Of a stretch of DNA of 62,771 nt, positions 1 to 8,843 are shown in pieces (within the stretch, counting starts at the first letter, position 1; every line of letters begins with the position of its first letter). The notes beneath the pieces are model-generated. The model was given only the letters and a program-made list of their open reading frames with translations. It made no database searches and was not told the DNA's origin. Both the position numbers and the translations under genes were made by a program. Source of the DNA: Paraburkholderia oxyphila NBRC 105797. GTDB lineage: Bacteria; Pseudomonadota; Gammaproteobacteria; Burkholderiales; Burkholderiaceae. Location of the stretch: the NCBI RefSeq assembly GCF_000685075.1, contig NZ_BAYD01000058.1, forward strand, positions 1 through 62,771, in the 5' to 3' direction.

Positions 1-887
1 ATGGATTTGACCACCGCTTTGGGCGCCGCCGTTTTGCCTTTCGAGGTCGATTTCGCACTTGCCAAAACCGGTTGCGCTGGGGTCGATGGCGTGGAAACCC
101 GGCTCGTTCGCGCAGCGGATTGCTTGCCTGCCCGTTTGCGTGCAACAGGTGGCGCGGTGAGCGGTTCGCTGCCGGTGTCGATCTCGATACCGAAGACGTC
201 GCCCAGGGCCGCGGTGTCGAGGATCTTGCCCGGTGCTGGCGCGGCTCCCGCTGCGGACAAGCCGGCACCCGTGCTGTCAACGAGATCGGCGGCATCCACA
301 CCCCGGAGCGTGAAGAGCAACCCGGGCTGCTGGTCGAGCCGGGCACCGGCACCATACAGCACTGCGGCGACATGCTTGCACATCGACGCCCAGTCCGGGC
401 AGCTGCAACCAAACCGGATATCCTTCGGTGACGGAAAGAGCCCCGTGCCCGGCTTGCAGATCCGTTCCATCACGGCGCCCGACAGCTTGCCCTGCAGCAG
501 CTCGACCATGGAATCGATCGATGATGCACAGTCGGCGCTCAGCGCACGCCAGTGTGGATCGGGACACACCACGACATCGATCTGGACCGTATAGAGGCTC
601 GATCCCATGACCTGGGCATGTATTTTTCCCGCCGTGATCTGCAGATCGATTACCGAACCGTTGCGCACGTAGGTGCGCCCGCGCGGCAGGCGATTGCCGT
701 AGTCGCTGTAGCGCTCCAGATTATCGCACCACGCCTTGCCCCAGAAGGTTTTCGCGATGGCGCCGCGATACGGCGCGATCGGCGACAGCGTCCGGCCGGC
801 CTTGATGGCTTTCGCGACCTGCTGTTCGGCTTTTCTCCGGCGCTCAGCCACCGGTACATAAGGTTTCCATCCACCGTTGTAACCCAT
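1..887 (-). CDS. SWIM zinc-finger protein (3' end beyond window)
   Basis: The reading frame starts at ATG 887 and stays open to the window edge (295 codons), so the C-terminus is missing. The start reads MGYNGGWKPYVPVAERR and is followed by a conserved-looking WGKAWCDNLERY block and a PRGRTYVRNGSV block. A SWIM zinc-binding signature, CSCPDWASMCKH (CxCx(n)CxH), lies near residue 165. SWIM domains bind zinc and are thought to mediate DNA or protein contacts. The C-terminal part is rich in Ala, Lys, Ser and Thr and is probably disordered. The gene starts 18 bp after the stop of the SNF2 helicase, and this helicase-SWIM pairing is common in bacteria, so the two products probably act together on DNA. 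The exact function is unknown. Confidence 0.85.
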   Translation of the reverse strand, partial: MGYNGGWKPYVPVAERRRKAEQQVAKAIKAGRTLSPIAPYRGAIAKTFWGKAWCDNLERYSDYGNRLPRGRTYVRNGSVIDLQITAGKIHAQVMGSSLYTVQIDVVVCPDPHWRALSADCASSIDSMVELLQGKLSGAVMERICKPGTGLFPSPKDIRFGCSCPDWASMCKHVAAVLYGAGARLDQQPGLLFTLRGVDAADLVDSTGAGLSAAGAAPAPGKILDTAALGDVFGIEIDTGSEPLTAPPVARKRAGKQSAARTSRVSTPSTPAQPVLASAKSTSKGKTAAPKAVVKS

Positions 888-905
888 TACATTCCCTTCG
901 CGTGG

Positions 906-3583
906 TCAGGTTTCCTGCGCACGATGTATATCGAGCCTGACGAGATCGAGCAACTCCCGATCGCTCATTTCGGTCAGCAGCAGCTCCGCTCCGCCTTCGA
1001 GCACATCCTTCACCAGCTGCTGCTTTGTTTCAATCAGCTGGTCAATCCGGTCCTCGACCGTGCCCCGGCAAACAAATTTGTGTACCAGCACGTTCCTGCG
1101 CTGGCCAATGCGAAAGGCCCGGTCCGTTGCCTGATTCTCGACCGCGGGATTCCACCAGCGATCGAAGTGGATCACGTGAGAGGCGGCAGTGAGATTCAGC
1201 CCCGCTCCGCCCGCCTTGAGCGAGAGCACAAAAAACGGTACCGATTCATCGTCCTGGAACTGCCTGACCAGTTCGCGCCGTTTGCCTACGGGCGTTCCCC
1301 ATGGAGAATCAGGCCTTCGCGGCCGAACAGCGATCCGAGGTACGCGGCAAGGGGCTCGGTGGTTTCCCGGAATTGCGTAAACACCAGCACCTTTTCCTGC
1401 TTCGCTGCGATCACGTCGACCAGTTCCTTCAGGCGGGCAAATTTGCCGCTGGCTTCCGGCTTCCACGCCGCGTCGCCCAGCCACTGGGACGGATGGTTGC
1501 AGATCTGCTTGAAGCGCATCAGGTAGCTTAATACGATCCCTTTGCGTTCAATACCCTCGGTCCCATCGAGCGCCGCCGCCAGGTCCTTGACCGCGCGCTC
1601 GTACAGGGCGGCCTGGAGGGGGCTCAGGTGGCACCACGCCTTGAGTTCGGTTTTTTCCGGGAGGTCCGTAATCACGCGGCGGTCGGTTTTCAGCCGGCGC
1701 AGAATGTACGGTCGCACAAGCGTGCGCAGCGGGCCGAAATGTTCGATTTTCGCCAGACGCCGGGTGAGACCGGCAAACTCCTTCGCCGAGCCCAACAGGC
1801 CTGGATGCGTGAAGTCAAAGATGGACCACAGATCCGACAGGCGATTTTCCACCGGGGTGCCCGTCAGGGCGATACGTGAGCGGGCCTGAAGCTTCTTGAC
1901 CTGTTTTGTCTGCCGCGCGCCGGGATTCTTGATCGCCTGGGCCTCGTCGACAATCGCGAGGCGCCACTGGACCGTTTCCAGAACGGGCTGACGCAGCAGC
2001 GACCCGAAACTGGTGATGACGAGGTCTGTCTGCATGAGCCGCGCGCTGTCCAGGGCGCGCAGTTCGTCCGCCGACGTCATGGACGGGTGAGCCACCAGCA
2101 CGCGCAGGCCCGGCGCGAAGCGTTCCGCTTCCGCGGCCCAGTTTGCCAGCAGGGACGCGGGGGCAACCAGCAGGCTCGGGCCCGGGCCGGCCGGATCGCG
2201 CTTGAGGATCAACAGCAGGGAGAGGACCTGCATCGTTTTTCCGAGGCCCATGTCGTCGGCCAGACACGCTCCCAGCCCGAGCTGGCTGAGCAGATAGAGC
2301 CACCGCACACCCGCCTGCTGGTAGGGCCGAAGCTGCGCCCTCAGGTCGGCGCCCGGATCGACCTGCGCCAGCCCTTCCGGCTGGCGCAACTGCCGGAGCG
2401 TCTCTGCCAGCCAGTCGCCTGCCACGACCTGTGCCCAGTCGCGGTCGTCGGCACCTTCAGCCTCATCACTGGACACGCCTGCCAGCAGACGCAAGGCGTC
2501 GTTCAACGGCAGCCCCGATTGCGCGGCCTGCTCCAGACCCTCAAAGCGCTGGAGCAGGCGGCCGAGCTTTTTCGTGTCCACCTCGATCCAGCGCCCGCGA
2601 ATCCACTGCAGACCGTCGGCTCCCTTGAGCAGACTGCGGATCTCCGCGGGACTTAACGGTTCGCCATCGAGCGACACCTCCATCCTGAAGTCGAGCAGCG
2701 CCTGCCTGCCCAGTAGCGACGGAGGCTGCGTCCCGACGCTCGCCCTGACCGCGGGTCGCGCGGGGCGGCCGGTCGCCCAGGTCGCCGGTAGACGAACCAT
2801 GATGCCGGCCGATTCCAGCGCCGGCAAATCGGAGAGAAGGCGCCAGGCATCGGCTGGCATCCAGCGCAACGGGTGGTAGATTTCGCGCGACTCGAGCATT
2901 GCACGCAGCCAGTCGCAATGTTCAGCGGCACGCTGAACCGGCATCAGGAGGGAGAGCAGCTGCGCCTTCTTGCGTGCCCCGGAAAATTCCTCAAGCGCCC
3001 GCGAAAGCGGTTGGTGCTGCGTCTTGCCGTGGGCCGACAGGCGCGCCGCATAGGTTGCCAAAAATGCGAAAGGCGCTTCGGGGTCCTTGCGGTTTTCCGC
3101 AAGATTGAAGTGCACACGACCCACAAGATTCCATGCCGGGTGACGCGACCTGAGAAATGCCTGAAGCGACTCCCCCGTGCCTGCCAGTTCGTCCCGCAAG
3201 GCGCGATCGATTTCGCCCCACAGGGCCGCCAGGACCTCCGGCGAGAGATATTCGCCGCCCGTCATGGGCGGCGCATCGTCGATCAGCCGGTCGAGGTCCG
3301 CCATGTCTGGATGGGCGACCGCGACTTCCCCGCCTTCTGGCGTGGTGCATACGGACGTGACATAGCGGGCACCCAGGTCGCGCCACCATGCCCATGCGGG
3401 CGGCAATGCACGCCCGATGGTCGCGCTTCCCAGATAGAGCAGCCCATGACCTGCGCCGCGCCTGAAGGCCGCGCCCAGTGCCACGTCATCGGGCAGGGCA
3501 GGCGCATCGGCGTCCGGCGCGGCAAGCAGGTGGCCTGCCGGGGTGATTTTAGGCGCGAGACGTTCGGTATCAGTCAAGGACAT
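906..3583 (-). pseudogene. SNF2/DEAD-type helicase with a one-base frameshift
   Basis: This is a SNF2-family DNA translocase. The first segment, from ATG 3583, contains the N-terminal bacterial SNF2 region, Walker A in ADDMGLGKTMQ, the DEAQ box in VDEAQAIKN, and SALTGTPVENRLSDLWS-type motif III (here IALTGTPVENRL). Its frame ends at 1286 just after the motif LILHG. The downstream frame (906 to about 1300) continues with the rest of the helicase C domain: GTPVGKRRELVRQFQ, SLKAGGAGLNLT, HFDRWWNPAVENQATDRAFRIGQ and a normal terminus. One base is missing in the CCCC run at 1297-1300; adding one C joins the frames exactly. The intact protein would have about 892 residues. The gene is either a recent pseudogene or affected by a homopolymer sequencing error. 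It is cotranscribed with the SWIM gene. Confidence 0.85.
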
Positions 3584-3813
3584 GGACAGTTGAGGGGAAA
3601 GTCCCGGGTTCGAATCCAGGCGGAAGACGGCCTCGCCTGGAGCTCACGAACACTGCGCCGCAGGAAACATTGCCGGTCCTGGCCAGGGGACGGCTTTTCC
3701 GCAGCACGTCGTATGGCATCGCCGCTCGAAGCTTGCGTCTGCGCGGCGCAATGTTTGCCCCCTGGCTGGGCCGTCCGGATTCTGGCCCAGGGCGAAATCG
3801 CATGCCAGAGCGC
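3584..3813. other. Intergenic region with no recognised gene
   Basis: This spacer separates the SNF2 start from the stop of the YecA-like gene. It must hold the promoter of the SNF2-SWIM operon on the minus strand. I could not pick a convincing -35/-10 pair. A T-loop-like string GGTTCGAATCC occurs near 3608, but no tRNA cloverleaf surrounds it. Confidence 0.4.
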
Positions 3814-4842
3814 TCAGTGTTTTGACGCGGACGCCGGCCCAGTTCCGGTTACCGATGCAATGCCGTTCGTGTTGATCGTGTTCAATGCCTCGGCCAGCGC
3901 CGCCCCGTCGGTCGGGAACGGGTCGTCCCAGACCGTGGACGTCCCGGCCGCGTCGACGATTTCCAGCACCCAGCCGTCGCGACCGTGATTGTCGGCCCAA
4001 TAGATATGCACATCGACAGACGTGCCGCCCTGCGTGATGCGCGTGGCCAGCGGGGACAACGCCAGCGGGTGAAACGCCTCGTCCGTCACCCGGCCAAGCG
4101 AATCGACAAGGAACCGGTCCTGGGACCCGCTCCCGTGCTGCGCGGCCGGATCCCCGCGCCCGGCCTGCCTGGCAGTCCTGCCTTTCTGCTCCTGGCCCGC
4201 CGGGACCATGCGCGGCCGCTCGCCCTGCTCCATCAGTTTGCGACGTTCCTCACACCCGTATCGATGGATATTGAGCGCGGAGGCCGCGAGCTGGAGTACG
4301 AACGACCGGCGTTGCTCAACCGTGTAGTCCCGCTGCGCCAGATCCCGGTATCCGGAGGCGGTGCCGAACAGCAGGATGATATTGAACCACTCGGGGTGTC
4401 GCTCAATCAGCGGCTCCCAGGCCGCCCGGTCGATGTCGATGCCCTTGCAATAGCCCTCGCACCATTTGTCGAGAACGGGAACCTCCCTGCCTTCCAGCGC
4501 GGTCGTGGGCAGCGGGGGTTCGAACAGATCGGGACAGTGATTCAGGGTATCGTTGATGTCGTTCCAGTACTGAATGATCAGTCCGGTGACCTTGCGTGCC
4601 CGACCGGCTGACAGGAACCGGGGTTGACGGGTTGCGTGCCTTGCATCCCAGATCCACGGAAGAATCGTGCCCGGCATGAGCATGTTCGGTCCGGAAATGA
4701 CGGCGGTCAGAAAGCCGTGCAACATGACGCCATCCATCGCATCGTCGCACACGGCATTGCCCGAAAGGAATCGCTCGAGGAAATCAAGCTCTTCGTCCGT
4801 CAGCGGATCGTTGAGTTCGGGACTGGAATGATCGAAATTCAT
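3814..4842 (-). CDS. YecA/YgfB-family (UPF0149) protein
   Basis: The product has 342 residues. Residues 1-205 follow the UPF0149 pattern: LTDEELDFLERFL (14-26), DDAMDGVMLHGFLTAV (33-48), LPWIWD, a WCEGYCKGI block (127-135) and WEPLIERHPE. YecA/YgfB proteins are mostly uncharacterised helical proteins, and some carry a C-terminal SEC-C metal site, which is not seen here. Residues 206-240 are a low-complexity Gln/Gly/Arg linker. Residues 240-342 form a separate small domain containing VDVHIYWADNHGRDGWVLEIVD, unrecognised and possibly a fused module. The frame stays open upstream to 5385, but only from 4842 does the composition look coding and match the family start. Confidence 0.75.
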   Translation of the reverse strand: MNFDHSSPELNDPLTDEELDFLERFLSGNAVCDDAMDGVMLHGFLTAVISGPNMLMPGTILPWIWDARHATRQPRFLSAGRARKVTGLIIQYWNDINDTLNHCPDLFEPPLPTTALEGREVPVLDKWCEGYCKGIDIDRAAWEPLIERHPEWFNIILLFGTASGYRDLAQRDYTVEQRRSFVLQLAASALNIHRYGCEERRKLMEQGERPRMVPAGQEQKGRTARQAGRGDPAAQHGSGSQDRFLVDSLGRVTDEAFHPLALSPLATRITQGGTSVDVHIYWADNHGRDGWVLEIVDAAGTSTVWDDPFPTDGAALAEALNTINTNGIASVTGTGPASASKH

Positions 4843-5199
4843 GGCAGGTCCATGGGTCAGGTGGTCGACCCGATGCGGATTGCCGGTGCACGCATTGCCG
4901 CCGATGTTCAGCGCAATGCCGCGTGTCCGGCAGGCATTCTGGCGGGCGTCAGGGTGTCGGCATTTTACCCGACGGGGCGGTGGGCAAACTGGACGCCGGG
5001 GCGGCAGGCGACGAACGTTTTTGCTGCCCTGTCGGCAGCCCTTCTGTGAGGGTGCGCCGATCACCATGGCAACGCCGGGGCCGGCGCGGAAATGGCACGG
5101 AAGCGGCACGCGCTGACGGGAACGCCTTCGCGCCGGCCACGCGTAGCTGATGCCCCAGGGCGCAGCCGTGCGAGAAGAACTGCGAGCTGTACGGGACCT

Positions 5200-5482
5200 G
5201 CTCACCCCGAACTCGAGATCATTCATCGCGGCAAGTACACGTCGCTGACCCGGCGACAACGGCGGTGGCTCAAACGTAGCCAGGCGGTGGACCAGCTCAG
5301 GTCGGACCACCGGATGGATCGTTGCTGGTTGCAAGGTCAATTGGACGACGCCCTGTATACGGTGCCCTGGGCCGCCGGCCATCACTTGCGCTGGCTGTTG
5401 TGGGCAATGGTTCGGCTGGGGCTGAAGGCCGTGCTTTCACGTGCGATGTTGCTGACGCTCCGGATTTCGTTTTCTGGAGGTC
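5200..5482 (+). pseudogene. IS5-family transposase C-terminal remnant
   Basis: The plus-strand translation contains the recognisable C-terminal stretch of IS5-type transposases: IIHRGKYTSLTRRQRRWLKR, then DHRMDRCWLQGQ, then DDALYTVPWAAGHHLRWLLW. Compared with the family, the catalytic Glu region is shortened: a block of the usual QAVEPAIGHLK type is collapsed to QAVDQLRS. The N-terminal two thirds, with the DDE aspartates, are missing. No inverted repeats were identified. It is a decayed insertion remnant, probably marking past rearrangement between the YecA-like gene and the orphan gene at 6021. Confidence 0.7.
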
Positions 5483-6020
5483 AAACACTTGCGCGCGTGC
5501 GCTACGCCTGCCCGCGCGTTCCGGGTGGGCTGGTGAATCTTGCAGGCTCGACGCGTTAGACTGGCAAATCTTTGTATCTTGATAGCCGGATGAAAGCCGA
5601 TAAATCATATTAATTAGTTATGCGAATTTATATTCTTGAATGGAATCAAAGAAAATATGCCACGGACTAACATTGCTGGCGCGATACGGTATCCAGTTGC
5701 GTCAGGGATGATCTTGATGTCCAGTTCCCGGATGCGGCTTGCCGACGGCCTCATTGATCGGGGTGATGGCGCCGCAGCCTTGCTGTGGCGAGCTTCGCCT
5801 CCTTTCAAGACGTTTTGGGTGCCCAGCCCCACCCTGGGGACATCGGAGCCCGGACGGTTATGACCTACACTGGAAACTGGCCTTTCGCGTGCCTGAGGTT
5901 GCCTTGGCGCAATGCAAGGGCGCTGCCCCGATCGAAACAGGCGAACGCAAATGGCGCAGGCAGCGCATCGTCATCGACTGCCCAGGTTCATCCGGAACCA
6001 ATGTTCAGGAAGGAGGCATC
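5483..6020. other. Intergenic region, no convincing gene
   Basis: AT content rises around 5560-5660. Several short open frames exist on both strands, but none has a good start, ribosome-binding site and coding-like composition together. The strand of the neighbouring gene requires a plus-strand promoter here for the gene starting at 6021. Confidence 0.3.
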
Positions 6021-6347
6021 ATGTTGCAAGCCGGTGAAATACAGACGCGCATTACTCATCTGCAACAAACCGTCAGCGAGGCATCACGGACCTGCCATGC
6101 CGATGCGACGATTCCAAAGAATTTGATGAAGTGGATGGACAGGCTCGATAACGAATGCAGATCCGCCAGGAAGGTCATGCTGTCCGAAGATCAGGGTCGA
6201 ATCCGGCAGTGGGTCGATGATCTCGAACGATTGGGGGACCGTGCAGAACTCGCCTGCCAGCATGCCGACGGACTTGATACCAGGATCATGAATGCAGTCA
6301 GTTCGATGCATTCTGAACTCTCTGACCTGCAGCGACAACTGCACTGA
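6021..6347 (+). CDS. Small helical hypothetical protein
   Basis: The ATG at 6021 is preceded by a clear Shine-Dalgarno AGGAGG, which fixes the start although the frame is open further upstream. The product has 108 residues and is mostly alpha-helical, with heptad-like segments (MLQAGEIQTRITHLQQTVSE at the start and IMNAVSSMHSELSDLQRQLH at the end). It has four cysteines but no recognisable metal motif. No signal peptide or membrane segment is visible. I do not recognise the family. It stands alone between an IS remnant and a minus-strand decayed gene. Confidence 0.65.
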   Translation: MLQAGEIQTRITHLQQTVSEASRTCHADATIPKNLMKWMDRLDNECRSARKVMLSEDQGRIRQWVDDLERLGDRAELACQHADGLDTRIMNAVSSMHSELSDLQRQLH

Positions 6348-6421
6348 CATGCCGTGGCCCCGATCCAACCAGCCGGGGCCATTTGCCTGTGGCTCGTGGC
6401 GCAGTGAGCCGTCATCGGCCC

Positions 6422-6895
6422 TCAACGGGACATCGAAGCAGAACTGCGCCCCCGCGTGAGCCAGCGCTCGCTGACCTCATCGCGGGCGTCAGCACTGGCC
6501 AGGCCAGCCAGGCCACTTTGCTGCAAGGCCGTGCTGAGCGCCAGTCCGCACGCCGTGACGATCTGGTACCGTCTGATCGACATGTGCACGGCAGCTGCGC
6601 ATCGATCCACGCGCGGTAGACGGCGGCAATCTCGCGGCCCTCGCGGTCGATCACGCGCGACGGCCACGCACCGTATGTCTCGCACGTCATGACGTAGCAC
6701 ACTCCGCGCCTGTCGGTGCGCGTCGTGAATACCGTCAGCAGTGCGGCCGGCATGCTTTTTCGTGACCGGCGTGGTCGCGATCATCGGCGCCAGCACGTCG
6801 GCCTGCAGGTCGTATTCCTTGCGAATCGCCCTGTCCTCCGGACCGGATACGTGCGCGCGGCGGATCATCATGGCGTACTGATCGCGCTCATTCAG
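6422..6895 (-). pseudogene. Probable frameshifted remnant of an unknown gene
   Basis: Coding-like peptide sequence switches between minus-strand frames. It begins just after the VapC stop with NERDQYAMMIRRAHVSGPED and KEYDLQADVLAPMIATTPVT. It moves to another frame with VFTTRTDRRGVCYVMTCETY and VIDREGREIAAVYRAWIDAQ. It returns to the first frame with SIRRYQIVTACGLALSTALQ. Each block looks like real protein but no single frame joins them. This suggests two indels in a former gene of about 150 residues lying directly behind vapC. The family is not recognised. Confidence 0.35.
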
Positions 6896-7278
6896 ACGTG
6901 CCGCACCGGGCCCGGGTAACGGGCGACCGATTCGTCATGGGTGAGCAGCGTGACGCCTTCGGCGATCGCCTGGGCGACCAGCAGCCGGTCGAACGGGTCG
7001 CGGTGGATCGGGGGCAGCCCTTCGAGGGCCATCACGTGCGTGCTGAGCACCGGCAATTCCTCATAGCCGTTGTCCAGCAGGTTGCGGCGCAGCACCCGCG
7101 GCTCGACCTGGAAATCGGCGCGGTTCAGGGCGCGTTTGATTGCGATTTCCCACAGGCTGGCGACGCTGAACTGCGGGGTATGGCCCGGGTCCCCGATCAG
7201 TTCGCGCGCCCCGGCCGACAGCTCCGCGGCGCCCGCGGCCGCCCACAGCAGCAGATGCGTATCGAGCAGCAGCTTCAT
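6892..7278 (-). CDS. vapC: PIN-domain toxin (VapC-like)
   Basis: The product has 128 residues, the usual PIN toxin length. The acidic metal-binding residues of a PIN ribonuclease are in place: D6 in MKLLLDTHLLLW, E44 in SLWEIAIK, D94/D97 in HRDPFDRLLVAQA and D115 in LLTHDESVARY. This is the PIN subgroup usually paired with a Phd/YefM-type antitoxin. Proteins of this class cleave RNA when released from the antitoxin. Its start overlaps the antitoxin stop by four bases (ATGA), so the two are translationally coupled. It likely stabilises the plasmid by post-segregational killing. Confidence 0.88.
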   Translation of the reverse strand: MKLLLDTHLLLWAAAGAAELSAGARELIGDPGHTPQFSVASLWEIAIKRALNRADFQVEPRVLRRNLLDNGYEELPVLSTHVMALEGLPPIHRDPFDRLLVAQAIAEGVTLLTHDESVARYPGPVRHV

Positions 7279-7526
7279 GCGTCCTTGCCCTCGAACAGCC
7301 CGGCGATCTCATCGGCGCCCATCGTGTCGAAGTCGGCTGGAACCTGAATCTGGCCTGCCATGAAACCAATCCGCCGCTGCTGCGTGACGGCCGGCGCATT
7401 GAGGGGCACAACCTTCACGAGCGGCCTGCCGGCCTTCGCGATGATGAATGGTTCGCCGTCATGGACGGCTTCGTCGACCAGCCGGGAAAGCTGGGTCTTC
7501 GCCTCATGGATGTTGTAGGTGTGCAT
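7275..7526 (-). CDS. vapB: Phd/YefM-type antitoxin (VapB-like)
   Basis: The product has 83 residues. The N-terminal half is a typical Phd/YefM DNA-binding fold: YNIHEAKTQLSRLVDEAV followed by EPFIIAKAGRPLVKVVPL. The C-terminal tail (GQIQVPADFDTMGADEIAGL) is the part expected to wrap the PIN toxin. It is the first gene of the pair and probably represses its own promoter together with the toxin. A direct repeat that could serve as operator lies immediately upstream (7542-7562). Confidence 0.88.
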   Translation of the reverse strand: MHTYNIHEAKTQLSRLVDEAVHDGEPFIIAKAGRPLVKVVPLNAPAVTQQRRIGFMAGQIQVPADFDTMGADEIAGLFEGKDA

Positions 7527-7541
7527 GTCGCGCCCAATGAA

Positions 7542-7562
7542 CTTAGTTCAACGGGCTTAGTT
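7542..7562 (-). promoter_or_regulatory. Candidate operator/promoter of the vapBC pair
   Basis: Two copies of CTTAGTT (plus strand) start at 7542 and 7556, a 14-bp period, 16 bp upstream of the antitoxin ATG. On the minus strand they read AACTAAG, and a TATAAA-like -10 element overlaps the distal copy. Direct or inverted repeats over the -10 region are the usual autoregulatory sites of Phd/YefM antitoxins. This is an inference from position. Confidence 0.45.
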
Positions 7563-7927
7563 TATATGACCACCGGTGGACTGTCGAGGGGATTCTCGTC
7601 CATGAAGCTCAACTTCAGGCGACCGGAGGGAAATTTGCACCCAGAAACGGGCCGCGTGTTGGCAGCCCCTGCGTCGTCCGAAGACAGCGTGGGTGGCTGG
7701 AAAACCCTTGTCTGCATGGCGCCGGCAAGCGGGATTGAAGAACGGGAAGCGATCTGGCCGTTAGTTGCATCCACCTGACGCCAGGGGCCTGCGCCCAATA
7801 ATTGACATAACGCCGCATTATCGCATTTCGGATTGTAAAATTCGGCAGCTGCTCGCTCCGAACGGCAACCATATTCATAATATAAATCAATAGGTTGCGT
7901 CATTTATTCATGTGCTTTCTCATGATT

Positions 7928-8007
7928 CGCCTAGCATCCAGGCGTGCGTGAGGTACCCCGACCCGCGCACACGCTCAAAGCCCGCGCCCCCTGTGCGGGC
8001 GTTTTTT
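7928..8007 (+). ncRNA. Candidate structured small RNA ending in a terminator
   Basis: Three consecutive hairpins can be drawn on the plus strand. The first pairs CGCCT (7928-7932) with AGGCG (7940-7944). The second pairs GCGTG (7946-7950) with CACGC (7970-7974). The third pairs GCCCGC (7980-7985) with GCGGGC (7995-8000), followed by six T (8002-8007), a classical rho-independent terminator. No protein gene ends just upstream on this strand, so the terminator is orphaned unless it ends an RNA. A promoter near 7890-7922 is possible but not clear. Confidence 0.4.
7980..8007 (+). terminator. Rho-independent terminator
   Basis: A perfect 6-bp GC stem GCCCGC/GCGGGC with a 9-base loop is followed by G and TTTTTT. 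The A-rich stretch before the stem (CAAAG) adds some symmetry. It has no upstream plus-strand gene that I can support. Confidence 0.7.
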
Positions 8008-8334
8008 CGTCGCGCCAGACAATCACCGGTATCGCGGGGCGCTCCGGGGTCCCAGCGATCACGCCTGGACGGCGCGTTCGCACGTGCAGCCGCCCTTTTA
8101 CGTTAGTGAGCACTTACCATGGCGGCGCATTCCACGCCTCCCCCCGGGGCCGCCAGTGCACCGCGGCATACGCCCAGGTTGGGGCGATCGGACAGACGGC
8201 CACACATCAATCACGGCGTTCCCGTGCGGACGCCGGATGAGCCCCTGCACGTCATACGAGCGATCGGGGAGACGGGCAAGGTGCACAGCTATGGTTCTTC
8301 AGGGGCCTTGTCGGCTGCGATGCCTGTACAGAAA

Positions 8335-8544
8335 TCACTCCACAATCGAACAGCCACCCATCTCCGGACTGACCGCGGGCGCGGCGCATAAATCGGTGGT
8401 CATAGGCGCGCTCCCGATCGTCTCGACCACCGGCACGCCGTGATGCGTCCAGCTGTCCATTTTTCGGAGGAGCACGGTTGCCGCACTTGCTGTCAATCGA
8501 ACTACATGCCCCCCCCTCACGGGCTTGAAACCCGTTTCAATCAA
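8335..8544 (-). CDS. Possible small hypothetical protein
   Basis: A 69-codon frame opens with TTG and reads plausibly as protein (for example VVRLTASAATVLLRKMDSWT). It lies downstream of the relaxase operon end on the same strand. There is no clear ribosome-binding site, and the start overlaps the inverted repeat TTGAAA/TTTCAA near 8527. The family is not recognised. It may be spurious. Confidence 0.25.
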   Translation of the reverse strand: MIETGFKPVRGGHVVRLTASAATVLLRKMDSWTHHGVPVVETIGSAPMTTDLCAAPAVSPEMGGCSIVE

Positions 8545-8576
8545 GGCGCGAGCGCGTCCCGGGTTCCATTTTTATG

Positions 8577-8843
8577 TCAATTCACGCATGCCATGCGCCG
8601 CCCGCGGCGTTGCTGGCGATGACTGCCGTTCACCGCGTTGAGCGTCGGCAGATACCGGCCGGGCTCGTCCAGGTACGCGTCGAGGCGATCCTGCATTTCC
8701 TGCAGGATGTGTGGGCGACCACCGCGCCGGGCGGCTTGATTGCCAGCCCGGTGCATTACGCCCGCGCGTGACTGTCCCTGCCCGGCATCGGGCGACAGCG
8801 TGGCGCAGGAGGCGGAAATGGGCTGCGGTCGATCGTGCCTCAA
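8577..8843 (-). CDS. Small gene coupled to the relaxase
   Basis: The ATG at 8843 overlaps the relaxase stop (ATGA), which argues for a real coupled gene of 88 codons. The C-terminal half looks protein-like (ILQEMQDRLDAYLDEPGRYL and LNAVNGSHRQQRRGRRMACV). The first 40 residues are Arg-, Ala- and Gly-rich and less convincing, so an internal start or an indel is possible. The basic tail suggests nucleic-acid contact. The family is unknown, and it is the last gene of the transfer operon. Confidence 0.45.
   Translation of the reverse strand: MRHDRPQPISASCATLSPDAGQGQSRAGVMHRAGNQAARRGGRPHILQEMQDRLDAYLDEPGRYLPTLNAVNGSHRQQRRGRRMACVN

Larger units (their letters stand above)
7563..8334. other. Intergenic region, no convincing gene
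   Basis: Open frames occur on both strands, but none combines a good start with coding-like sequence. The stretch 7790-7920 is locally AT-rich. The only structured feature I can support is the candidate RNA with terminator at 7928-8007. Confidence 0.4.

Noticed and set aside
3605..3645. T-loop-like GGTTCGAATCC suggesting a tRNA
   Set aside because: The flanking bases do not form a T-stem of five pairs, and no anticodon or acceptor stem can be drawn.
4843..5385. Upstream extension of the YecA-like gene to 523 codons
   Set aside because: The added sequence is Arg/Pro-rich, overlaps the IS5 remnant in antisense and does not look coding.
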